A stretch of 64,000 nucleotides of DNA from Albugo candida. Lineage: Eukaryota; Oomycota; Peronosporomycetes; Albuginales. Within the stretch, counting starts at the first letter, position 1; every line of letters begins with the position of its first letter. A program made the position numbers and the translations under genes. The stretch spans positions 1 through 64,000 of the forward strand of contig JBDOQK010000045.1 in the NCBI GenBank assembly GCA_040437565.1, read 5' to 3'. Shown here one piece after another: positions 44,368 through 54,551 of this stretch. The notes under the pieces are model-generated. The model saw only the letters and a program-made list of their open reading frames with translations. It made no database searches and was not told where the DNA came from.

Positions 44368-44467
44368 NNNNNNNNNNNNNNNNNNNNNNNNNNNNNNNNN
44401 NNNNNNNNNNNNNNNNNNNNNNNNNNNNNNNNNNNNNNNNNNNNNNNNNNNNNNNNNNNNNNNNNNN
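44368..44467. other. 100-N gap in the left arm of the inverted repeat
   Basis: No exact overlap between the flanks was seen. The right arm is also gapped at the same site, which hints at an internal sequence that did not assemble. Confidence 0.8.
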
Positions 44468-44874
44468 ATTATAATCAATTCGGATATTTTTGGATGACTC
44501 AGAATCACAAGGGTGTCCTAGAATATTGCTTGGAGAATGTACTCTTCACAAATTTATGGTATTCTGCAAAGAGTAGCAACCTGGTGATCCGACGGAGTGG
44601 ATTACGACCCTTATGCAATGGTGACCTTGATTTACTTTTTCTTTAAGCAGACGGACATGGTAAAGTCATGGCTGGGAAGCAACATAATCTGGTACGAATT
44701 GACAAAAATTGACCGTACTCGCTCAAGGATACACGTATTAGACTTGTCGTCTATCTATCCAGCGGTCTTTGCTGATGATTCCAGAATTTGAAGCAGCACT
44801 GGTAGATTTGATGAAAAATTATCATTCTTGCCGAACGCTTTCTCCACACAAATGAATGCATGTGAAGGTGATCA

Positions 44875-44974
44875 NNNNNNNNNNNNNNNNNNNNNNNNNN
44901 NNNNNNNNNNNNNNNNNNNNNNNNNNNNNNNNNNNNNNNNNNNNNNNNNNNNNNNNNNNNNNNNNNNNNNNNNN
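44875..44974. other. 100-N gap with 133-bp duplicated flank
   Basis: The sequence at 44742-44874 recurs exactly at 44975-45107. Confidence 0.9.
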
Positions 44975-45155
44975 ACTTGTCGTCTATCTATCCAGCGGTC
45001 TTTGCTGATGATTCCAGAATTTGAAGCAGCACTGGTAGATTTGATGAAAAATTATCATTCTTGCCGAACGCTTTCTCCACACAAATGAATGCATGTGAAG
45101 GTGATCATTTGTACTGTTGTCAGATATACGTTGATTGTTCAAAAGAGATACTAAA

Positions 45156-46834
45156 TGATGCACCCGGGCAAGCTTTAGTTGTGGAGTTAACTCTGTCATA
45201 GAAGCCGGTATTGCACTTTGTTAAAGCGTATCCGCAGTCATTCAACATCCAATGACTTTGCTCCTTTGTCCTATAAGTCGAGTTGCTGTGTTGCACTCCC
45301 CAATTTGTTTACCAATGGGTCCAAAAATCATGATGAAACGCGAGCATGTCGGCTCTTTTGTAAGCACACCAATGGCAGCTCCTTGTTGAGGTCGGACTTC
45401 ATAGTGGCTTCAGCTTCCTGCTATAACGTGATAATGCTCATCATAGGCTGCAACGAAATCTCATGTAATTGAGTATCTGCACAATCCGGTCGCATTTTTC
45501 GTGCATTTTCAACTATGCAATAAAAGATCTCATTGCCTCCTCTGCCACCTAACTCGTTGTAAGCTAAGGTGNNNNNNNNNNNNNNNNNNNNNNNNNNNNN
45601 NNNNNNNNNNNNNNNNNNNNNNNNNNNNNNNNNNNNNNNNNNNNNNNNNNNNNNNNNNNNNNNNNNNNNNNTTCAACTATGCAATAAAAGATTTCATTGC
45701 CTCCTCTGCCACCTAACTCATTGTAAGCTAAGGTGTAGTAGACCAAACTACGCGAAATTCATGTGATTCAATAATTGGACAAGCATACTAGAGCTGTGCC
45801 GCAAAACTCGTGTCGCTATATGGAGCGTCGTGATAGTTGAATGCAGTAGAAGATCATTAGAAAATAGACTGCCAGGTTCAATCATAATTGAGCTGCAAGC
45901 GGCATTGTTATATTCTAGTGATGCGTATAGAATTTGGATATCTGCGATACAAATGTTCACTGCATAGTCATAGTCATGCAAAGCAAGACTGAATGTGTCG
46001 TGAGATCAATGGATTATCGATCGGATAAATACATAGTCAAAAAGAAGATCTACCCATTCGATTCTATTGTGTTAGCTGCTCATATTACCAATATATTGTG
46101 CAATAGGATCTCTTGAGGACCCGAAACGTACGCATACAAAGACGCATATGTTACGCAATCGATCCAAATAACGACACAAGCCTGAACCATTGGAATGAAA
46201 TGCTGGATACAAAGAGGAGCTTGAGATGTCAATATACGTCTGCTAGGTCATGCTTGACGTAGATTGTATTCAGTATTGTCGTAGCTGAGATGGTATGTGT
46301 CGACTGAATTTGTGAGAGATCTACAATTCGAAGTTGCTCCGAGCCGCAGAGAGACCTCCTTGTTGCTCTTCATTAAGCCTCCGTGGGCAACGTTCTCAAT
46401 ACCAAGGGCTAATGTCGGGGAGGGGAGCTAATGGCGCAATAAAGTACTAGACCATTCGAAAAGGAATAGATCCCAAGTGCATACGTTTGCACAAGAGGAC
46501 ACAAGACGAATACAAACTACATTCAGAAATTTTGTATATAGTGATAGCAGACAATCCGTCTTTGTCTTTGTTTTTTCCAACAAAGTGTCCTATGACCTTT
46601 TCGTTCGCACATAAGTCATCTTGAAGTAACGATATCTAAAAATGCGAGATGCTCGCGTTTCATTATGGATTTTGGACCCGTAGGTGAAAAAATACGGAGT
46701 GCAGCATAATCTCGGCTCAAAGGAAAAGAAAGCGAAGGCGGTAAATGTCGGATGGCTGTGGATACGCTTTCGTTAACGGCTTTCAAGGAAGGACTCATCC
46801 CGCAAAAACTTACATGATCGCATCAATTAGTACC
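45156..46834. other. Spacer of the inverted repeat, no gene seen
   Basis: AT-rich sequence with only short frames and no motif. It contains the gap at 45572-45671. Confidence 0.4.
45572..45671. other. 100-N gap whose 64-bp flanks differ at two bases
   Basis: The stretch ending at 45571 and the one starting at 45672 both begin TTCAACTATGCAATAAAAGA and are alike over 64 bases, except for C/T and G/A differences. An exact overlap would be identical, so these may be two haplotypes or a short tandem repeat. Confidence 0.75.
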
Positions 46835-47008
46835 TCTCTTTTGAACAATCAACGTATATCTGACACCAGTACAAATGATCACCTTCACATGCATTCATTT
46901 GTGTGGAGAAAGCGTTCGGCAAGAATGATAATTTTTCATCAAATCTACCAGTGCTGCTTCAAATTCTGGAATCATCAGCAAAGACCGCTGGATAGATAGA
47001 CGACAAGT

Positions 47009-47108
47009 NNNNNNNNNNNNNNNNNNNNNNNNNNNNNNNNNNNNNNNNNNNNNNNNNNNNNNNNNNNNNNNNNNNNNNNNNNNNNNNNNNNNNNNNNNNN
47101 NNNNNNNN
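47009..47108. other. 100-N gap in the right arm of the inverted repeat
   Basis: The flanks do not overlap. The gap corresponds to 44368-44741 of the left arm. Confidence 0.8.
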
Positions 47109-47274
47109 TCTTTGCGAATTGGAATCGACCGTTTGTACGTGCCAGTGAATTGGATGAAATAGCGTTGATCCCACGTGCAAGCGCAATGTTTTGACGTTTC
47201 CCGTTGACGGCGGTCATCTTTCTTTGGGGCTGGAAAATGTCGATAAATGTCCGCCAGTGAAATAGAAACCGGTA

Positions 47275-49291
47275 TTTACGGAATAAACCGCTACGATATC
47301 GATCGCGATTTTGCTTCTAAAAAGCCTCTGTACTCTACCTGAATTATATCGAACCTTCTACTTCGAAGCTTCTAAATAGTCTGGTACCAGATGTAACTGA
47401 ATGCATGGAGCTTGTCCCTGTATAATGTCGATAGGAAGAACAGCATCAAACGTGCTGACAATGATAGTGATGCTCTTTATATTCTGTTAACGCCTGAGAG
47501 TTATTCACCAAGAGCATTTTCAGCCTAGTCAGTTGCTTATTTATCAATTTTTGAGTTGCTTTCCTGCACTGTGGCTTGCGATAGACGTGAGCTGTATTCC
47601 CAAGTAATAGAACAGAAGCATAATTTCATCATAACGGATGATGCTGTGTGAAGAATGCGACTACAGAAGCAAACTTTGGTATTGAGCGAAATCAGAATGC
47701 AGTCTGCAGTTTTTGTTGCATGAGCTTTCTATACTGCATCCGTTTTGTAGGGCCGATAGACGGGACTTTCGTATGAGCAAATTCCCTAATGATAAAGGTA
47801 CGTTCGCAGCGCTTTATTGAATGTATACACTCTGTATGCGCCCATACAACGCAATCTCAATAAGAATCAGTCATCGAAATCTTACGACTAGCAAATTACA
47901 AAACTACCAGCAAACTTCCACTTGGTACCAGTAAGGCTCTGAGAAGTGCTTATGACTTGTAGGCAAAATGACTCACAGGTGCTCAATCTCCAGTTTTACA
48001 ATTTTCAATTGGCAGTGAGAGACAATTCTTTTCCGTTCGAACTGGTGGGTTACGGATGGTAGAAAGACTTCCAGTTGAATCCGCCTGATTGCTTGATTGT
48101 TATATTACCTCTGTGAGAAACTCGTTCAGCTACGAAAAAAAAATTCCGCAGTTGCTATTCCACAAGAAGCTAAATCAGTGCTACTTCTTCAGTAAGTCGC
48201 CGAGGACTCGATGGAATGCGTCGCGATACTAAAGATGTGGTGGAATATGGAATGACGACGACCGTTCTGTGTCATACTCAAAATATAATCTAACATAAGT
48301 AGACGGGACAGTGATATGCTTTTCGTAACTGGCCTTTCGGGAAACGAAAGAATTGGGACTTTCGAACTTACATCGGCACTAAACGGTTGAATACTATACG
48401 TATTTCTGAATTGACTGTAGCGATGCTGTGTGAAACAACGTCTAAGTCAATTATGTACAACGGTTTAAAATGTTACTCAGCGTCGGATGTTTCGCTCATT
48501 AGGCGATTTGTATCATTGGGATGATACATATCCGACAACTCATCACTGTAACGTGATTAGAACTCAAGACCTGTTGCCGACTGGACGTAGTACAAGTAGG
48601 CTACCAGACCCGATATTCCATTTCATTTTATAGTAATATATTCAAGATATATAAGAGCATTCATACTCAATACAAAAGGAGCAAATATAATACAGACGAA
48701 AACGCATTTCTTGCTTATTTAGTTGTTACTTTAATTTTGCGTACATTATATAATGGTAATAGCGCATGTGCTTAGGAAACTTTACATTTTTTAAACTTCA
48801 TATTTTGCAAACTTTACTCGATGGTTCTTTTTTTCGATTATGAATAGGCAGCTACTGTAGCCCACACATCACAGAGTGTCAACCAGCCCATTCTTCGAAA
48901 CTATTCGACCAAAGTATTTGTCATGATGTGACAATAAAAGCGATTGGCTATCACATTGACTGGTCACTGCAATCGAAAACGATGTTTCAATAAGTCATGT
49001 GGTACAGCTAAGCGTCCACTACAGTCTTTCAGTGCACTTAATTCCGACCAAACATTCTATGCACGATTCAGTGTTCACTGCAACAGCTATCTTTCATCAA
49101 AAACCAGCACACTTTGAGGATTCAATTGCATTCGTACTTTCCTTTCGAGCAGAGTGTGTTGATTCCGACAAATGCATAAAAAAAAGTACTGACAGGAAGC
49201 GTCCATCTAAAAGCTCATCGCCTAAACTTAACAAATACATTCCAAACCTACCTTAAATCCGTTCGAACCCAACAAATCGCGTCAAAGTGTT
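47275..49291. other. No gene seen
   Basis: About 2 kb of AT-rich sequence before the Rab gene. Small open frames such as 48999-49256 lack recognisable features. No RNA gene was recognised by eye. Confidence 0.4.
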
Positions 49292-50626
49292 ATGGAAGAA
49301 GTCGGTTTGGATCGTAAATTGGTGATCGTCGGGGCCACTGATGTTGGTAAAACGTCGATTACCATGCGGTATTGCCACGGTAGTCTCACCACACCAACTT
49401 CCGCCACAATTGGTGCTTCCTTTCTTCAAAAAAGAGTAATTGTACCAAGTCGTTACGGGAAGCCACGTAAAATCACACTTCAGATATGGGACACTGCAGG
49501 ACAAGAGCGCTTCCGTTCCATGGCGCCAATGTACTACCGTAATGCGAAAGCTGCTATCTTAGTGTTTGATCTTCAGCATGAAAGTACATTNNNNNNNNNN
49601 NNNNNNNNNNNNNNNNNNNNNNNNNNNNNNNNNNNNNNNNNNNNNNNNNNNNNNNNNNNNNNNNNNNNNNNNNNNNNNNNNNNNNNNNNNACGGGAAGCC
49701 ACGTAAAATCACACTTCAGATATGGGACACTGCAGGACAAGAGCGCTTCCGTTCCATGGCGCCAATGTACTACCGTAATGCGAAAGCTGCTATCTTAGTG
49801 TTTGATCTTCAGCATGAAAGTACATTTGAGAAAATTATCGAATGGCTTCAAGGTACGAATTACTCTCTTTGGCTCGCTCTGTTCACGTAATGAATGTCCT
49901 TGTAGATCTCCGACATCACGTTTCGAACGATATTGGTACGCTTTCAACTTTCAATCCGCTCGCATTATAATTTTGATCCAAACTGGTCGATTCGTAGTTC
50001 TCGCAGTGGTTGGCAATAAATCAGATTGTGCTTCTCAATTTGACTTTTCCAAAGCACAAGCATTCGCTCAGGAAATCGGAGCACTTGTTTTTCGTACCAG
50101 TGCCAAGACAGGAGAAGGTATTCAATATCTATTTGAGAGTGTCGCTGCAGAATTGCTGNNNNNNNNNNNNNNNNNNNNNNNNNNNNNNNNNNNNNNNNNN
50201 NNNNNNNNNNNNNNNNNNNNNNNNNNNNNNNNNNNNNNNNNNNNNNNNNNNNNNNNNNTCAACTTTCAATCCGCTCGCATTATAATTTTGATCCAAACTG
50301 GTCGATTCGTAGTTCTCGCAGTGGTTGGCAATAAATCAGATTGTGCTTCTCAATTTGACTTTTCCAAAGCACAAGCATTCGCTCAGGAAATCGGAGCACT
50401 TGTTTTTCGTACCAGTGCCAAGACAGGAGAAGGTATTCAATATCTATTTGAGAGTGTCGCTGCAGAATTGCTGAAGCAGCACGAAGACAAGATGCGTCTA
50501 CGGGAAGCCGACGGAGCCAACACGACCGTCGATGACAGTCAGCTTTCCTACACCAGACGAGAAGATATTTTATCGGTGGATAGTTCGCATTGGAATGCTC
50601 AGAACAAACAGCGAAAATGCTGCTAA
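49292..50626 (+). CDS. Rab-family small GTPase (Rab5/21/22-like)
   Basis: Two unmerged contig overlaps lie inside. With these collapsed, the gene has three exons separated by GT-AG introns of 53 bases (49853-49905) and 62 bases (49936-49997). The middle exon is only 30 bases, 49906-49935. The joined frame gives 222 residues. All GTPase motifs are present: P-loop GATDVGKTS, effector-loop Thr in [32 protein letters not shown] and TSAKTGEG. The C-terminus QNKQRKCC carries a double Cys for geranylgeranylation. The IGASF switch wording resembles the Rab5/21/22 endocytic group. Such proteins recruit effectors to early endosome membranes; the exact subtype is not certain. It converges with the OSCP gene, stop to stop 158 bases apart. 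Confidence 0.9.
49591..49690. other. 100-N gap with 136-bp duplicated flank in the Rab gene
   Basis: The sequence at 49455-49590 recurs exactly at 49691-49826. Confidence 0.95.
50159..50258. other. 100-N gap with 215-bp duplicated flank in the Rab gene
   Basis: The sequence at 49944-50158 recurs exactly at 50259-50473. It repeats most of intron 2 and the NKSD exon. Confidence 0.95.
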
Positions 50627-50784
50627 GAGTCGTATTTATCAATGTGTCCAGTGCCCACTTTCCGCAGCTTTGTTTTTGTATCGATCCCTCGGTGACATGA
50701 AAGGCTGTCGGGTCAGAGTAAAAACAAGGAAGGAAAAAAAAGTCGGATTCTGGTGCATTCAATTACAAAGTGTGCTCCAAATGA

Positions 50785-51462
50785 CTATGTGCTCGTATTG
50801 GCAAGCACTGAATTGATCTTGTCAATCTTGGTCGCAAGGGACAAATCGATAAAGTAGTTGCCTATGTGAACTTTTAATCCGCCCATTATGTTTGGGTCCA
50901 CAGCTGTCTCGAGCACAAGCGTTTGTCCTTTTTCCACACGTGTTCCCAGCGCCTTCTTGACTTGATCCAGCTCTGGTTTAGACAAAGGATCCGCAGAAAT
51001 GACTTTAGCTTGTACTTCCCCTCGGTACGCACTCATCAGTTTCTTGTAAGACGTAATGACGCCCAACGCTTCGGCAAGTCGTCCATTTTCAGCCAAAATC
51101 TCAAATAGACCAGCCACTGGCTGTGAGTATTTGGCTTGTTCCATGACACGAGAAATATCTTGTTGTTTTGAGTAGCGTGGGATGGTCGGGTCTTTAAGAA
51201 AAGAAAGAAATGACTCGTCCTTCTTGATAGCTTGTTCGATGCTGTGGAGCTCTTTTTCCACTGTTTCCAGCGCTTTTTGCTTTGCGGCGACACTGTACAA
51301 CGCGTTGGCGTATTGCGCCTCCACTCCAAATAGCTGGATTTTTGGTTGGATCATTTCGTTGAATCCCCCCATTTCAGCGGTTGCGGTGGCCGATTTGGTT
51401 GCGTACGTTTTCGAGTGAGTTGAGAGCGCTCGACGCATATTTTTAGATGCTGCGCTTCTCAT
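50785..51462 (-). CDS. Mitochondrial ATP synthase OSCP (delta) subunit
   Basis: ATG at 51462, 225 residues, the usual length for a precursor. The N-terminus MRSAASKNMRRALSTHSKTY is basic and Ser/Thr-rich without acids, a mitochondrial presequence. The mature part has the six-helix N-terminal domain (VEAQYANALYSVAAKQKALE, then LSFLKDPTIPR and LFEILAENGRLAEALGVI) and the C-terminal signature (VQAKVISADPLSKPELDQVK, then VLETAVDPNIMGGLKVHIG) ending in IDLSLATKIDKINSVL. The D-P-x-I-x-GG-x block is the OSCP/delta hallmark. The protein links F1 to the peripheral stalk of ATP synthase. Intronless. A minus-strand GCGCATTTCACTC directly before the ATG resembles the oomycete initiator. Confidence 0.95.
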   Translation of the reverse strand: MRSAASKNMRRALSTHSKTYATKSATATAEMGGFNEMIQPKIQLFGVEAQYANALYSVAAKQKALETVEKELHSIEQAIKKDESFLSFLKDPTIPRYSKQQDISRVMEQAKYSQPVAGLFEILAENGRLAEALGVITSYKKLMSAYRGEVQAKVISADPLSKPELDQVKKALGTRVEKGQTLVLETAVDPNIMGGLKVHIGNYFIDLSLATKIDKINSVLANTST

Positions 51463-51475
51463 GAGTGAAATGCGC
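51463..51475 (-). promoter_or_regulatory. Initiator-like element of the OSCP gene
   Basis: Minus-strand GCGCATTTCACTC fits GCTCATTYYNCAW at 11 of 13 positions and abuts the start codon, implying almost no 5' leader if used. Confidence 0.35.
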
Positions 51476-51903
51476 GTTTTCTATACGGTAGAGAAGGTTT
51501 AGAAGCGTTAGATTGTGCAGTGAAGCGATAACGAAAGGAGGAAGCAAAGGATACAATTGCGCGTTGGTTTCGATCCGAAATGTAAGTGGTACCCTAATTA
51601 GTGATAAGGATGATGTGGTACATCGTTATAGTTCATAATTGACTTGAATAGAGAAAGCTTCTTATGTCAAGTAATAATTCAGTGTGGATGGTGTGAAGAA
51701 GACGATATGGTTTTGATGGATCTCAGTACAATAGAGGCGTAAATGAATAATTCCATCAAGCGGTAGCTAATATCATATTGCTGAAGATTCTATGGAACTC
51801 CCGTCGAGCCAAAGGCAACTTGTAGGGATCTAACAATTTTACTACTGACGGTCATAAGGATATTCAATTATATACATATAACAATCATCGTCTGATAGAA
51901 TCA

Positions 51904-51985
51904 GTCAGTTTGCCCGAGTGGTCTAAGGGGTTACGTTCAGGTCGTAATGTTTTCGAACGCGTGGGTTCAAATCCCACAGCTGACA
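51904..51985 (+). tRNA. tRNA-Leu (anticodon CAG)
   Basis: A full cloverleaf is visible. The acceptor stem is GTCAGTT with AGCTGAC (one T-G pair) and the discriminator is A. There is a D-arm with CCC/GGG, an anticodon stem TTACG/CGTAA holding the loop TTCAGGT (anticodon CAG), a long variable arm GTT-TTCG-AAC as expected for class II tRNA-Leu, and a T-arm GTGGG-TTCAAAT-CCCAC. No intron. The first T run downstream (CCTTTTATA near 52005) could end Pol III transcription and falls within the possible leader of the next gene. Confidence 0.93.
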
Positions 51986-52097
51986 TAATCGTATAAGTTT
52001 GAAACCTTTTATACAAACTTCTCTGATTGGTTCCACTAAAATTTTGTCATCCATTCAAGTACCTTCACTCAGTCCCGTGAAAACATTACCAAGAACT

Positions 52098-54423
52098 ATG
52101 AGCGACAATCATTCCGAACGCACCAAGACTCGTCTAACAAAATCTAGTGGCCCACACATTCCAACGTCGGAGCCAATTGATAAAAATGCATCAGCTCTCA
52201 TCGGTGGTGACTTTATCGCGCAGCCAAATGCTCCCTTCCTCTCATCGCGAGATGATCTTTTTTCGAAATTATTCGCAACACAGACTGAAACGATTGCGAA
52301 ATTACAAAATGAGAATCGTCCCATACAAATCATTTTACCCAATGAAAACCTCAAAGAATCGGGTCAAGCCTATCTCATCACGCCATTGGACATAATCAAG
52401 CGCATCGATAGCATATCATCCAATGACATTGTCGTAGCGAAAGTCCGATATCATAACGCCAAAGATCAATCCGAAGATCCTTTATCGATCGATTCGTCGG
52501 CCAATATCGACGGAAATGAGTCAAGCCCAGAATGCTGTTCAGCGCATGCCAACGGACACAACTCTGTTAGCAGTTGGGAGCTGTGGGATCTCAAACGCGC
52601 GCTAATTGGCGATTGTGACCTAAAATTCATCAAATTTGACGAAGAAGACGGTCGAATGGTTTTCTGGCACTCGTCTGCACACATATTAGGCGAAGCAATG
52701 GAACAACTCAAAGGCTGCTTCCTTACAATCGGTCCTCCAGTGGAAGGAGGCTTCTATTATGACGCATTTATGGGGAACATGTACGTCGAAAAGCCGAATT
52801 TGAATGCGAGTTTGACTGAATGGGTGTGTTTGTAGCTCGTGGCAAGAGACGGAGTGGAGCGTATTGGAGAAAACGTGTCAGAAAATTGTCAAAGAGAACC
52901 AAAACTTTGAAAGACTCGTTTTAACGAAAGAGGAAGCATTGGAATTATTCGCTGACAATGTGTTCAAAACACAACTCATCGCAACCAAGATACCGGAAGG
53001 AGGAAAAACGACAGCGTATCGATGTGGCTCCTTGATCGATCTCTGTCGTGGACCCCACGTATTGAGCACGGGCAGAGTGAAAGCATTAGCGATCACCAAG
53101 ACCTCAAGCACGTATTGGCTCGGAAAGACAACCAATGACTCATTACAGCGGGTGTATGGAGTCTCGTTCCCGACAAAAGCACAATTGAAAGAATGGAAGC
53201 ACTTTCAAGCAGAGGCAATCAAACGAGATCATCGTCGACTCGGTCTAAGCCACGACCTTTATTTCTTCCATTCGTTGAGTCCCGGAAGTGCGTTCTGGCT
53301 ACCGAATGGCGCTCATATCTTTTCGAAACTCCTCGAATTTCTACGTGCTCAATATCGCGAACGTGGCTACAACGAAGTGATCACACCCAACATGTTCAAT
53401 ATGGAACTCTGGAACACATCGGGACATGCTGCCCACTACAAAGAAAACATGTTTGTGTTCGAAGTGGAATCGCAGGAATTTGCACTCAAACCGATGAATT
53501 GTCCGTCTCATTGCCTGATGTTTGATCATCGCTTACGTTCTTATCGCGAGCTTCCAATACGATACGCGGATTTCGGAGTATTACATCGGAATGAGCTCAG
53601 TGGCGCACTCACAGGATTGACGCGCGTTCGTCGCTTCCAGCAGGATGACGCCCACATATTCTGTCGTGAAGATCAAATCAAACGAGAAATTATCGATTTC
53701 CTTCAATTTATGAAGTTTGTGTACGACACGTTTGATATTCGCTTCCAATTGGAGCTGTCCACACGACCGGCAAAAGCGATGGGAGAATTGACACAATGGG
53801 AACAAGCTGAGAGTCAATTAGCAAGTGCATTGGATGAGTTTATTGGGAAAGATCAATGGCGAGAGAATCCTGGAGACGGTGCTTTCTACGGTCCAAAAAT
53901 CGATATTATGATCACAGATGCGTTAAAGCGTCAACATCAATGCGCCACAGTGCAATTAGACTTTCAATTACCAATCCGATTCAATCTCAAATACCGATCC
54001 GACGACGAAGAAGGATACAAGCGTCCGATTATAATCCATCGTGCCATTTACGGATCTCTCGAGCGATTTGTGGCAGTACTGGTCGAGCATTATGCCGCGA
54101 AATTCCCATTTTGGCTGTCACCTCGTCAGGTTCTCATTGTGACTGTAGGCCACGCCTTTGTGGACTACGGATACCACGTCAAAGAAATGATCTTCCGTGC
54201 GGGCTTCCAAGTGGAAATTGAAGATTCCGGCAAGACACTCAATAAGAAGATCCGCGAAGGCCAATTGGCACATTACAACTTCATTCTCGTAGTCGGTGCC
54301 AAAGAAAAAGAGACACAATCAGTGAATATTCGCACTCGCGATAACAAAGTGCACGGAACGAAAACGATCGACGAAGCCATTGCCATGTTTCAAAGTCTCC
54401 AAAACAGTAGAGCCAACGAATGA
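52098..54423 (+). CDS. Threonyl-tRNA synthetase
   Basis: Two exons, 52098-52780 and 52836-54423, are joined across a 55-base GT-AG intron; the codon split by it gives GNISWQETEW. The total is 756 residues from the first ATG (MSDNHSERTK). Order of domains: a TGS domain (RPIQIILPNENLKES then ITPLDIIKRI), an editing domain with WHSSAHILGEAM (HxxxH) and YRCGSLIDLCRGPH, a class II catalytic core with MNCPSHCLMF, motif 2 VLHRNELSGALTGLTRVRRF, and motif 3 region IHRAIYGSLERFVAVL, then an anticodon-binding domain (QVLIVTVGHAFVDYGYHVKE). It charges tRNA-Thr. Upstream of the ATG the frame stays open for 38 codons back to 51984 without an ATG. That leader has no acidic residues and looks like a mitochondrial presequence that would need a non-AUG start (TTG at 51999 has A at -3). 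Confidence 0.93.
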
Positions 54424-54551
54424 GAGTAATACACCGAATTCATCGATTGTGTTTGTGTTTGTCTCTGAGAGACAAATGGCTTTTCTCTCTCAACTGTCCC
54501 GAAAAGGAGACACAGACAACGCCTTTACTATCGCTCAGCCTTTACAGTCTC

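Larger units (their letters stand above)
44206..47274. repeat. Large inverted repeat with ~1.7-kb spacer
   Basis: The reverse complement of 44206-44367 is found at 47109-47274, and that of 44975-45155 (equal to 44742-44874 plus its continuation) at 46835-47008. Both arms are interrupted by 100-N gaps at the same place. In the left arm, 274 further bases (44468-44741) lie between the shared blocks; in the right arm only the gap does. Identity is nearly complete, with one clear substitution and a small indel near the spacer end. The spacer is 45156-46834. It could be a recent fold-back element, a real inverted duplication, or a false join of two contigs. Confidence 0.75.

Noticed and set aside
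54420-54551. Bacterial-style operon of synthetase and Pta based on the ATGA overlap
   Set aside because: The synthetase gene has an intron and the region is eukaryotic; the downstream ATG at 54552 gives a better start.
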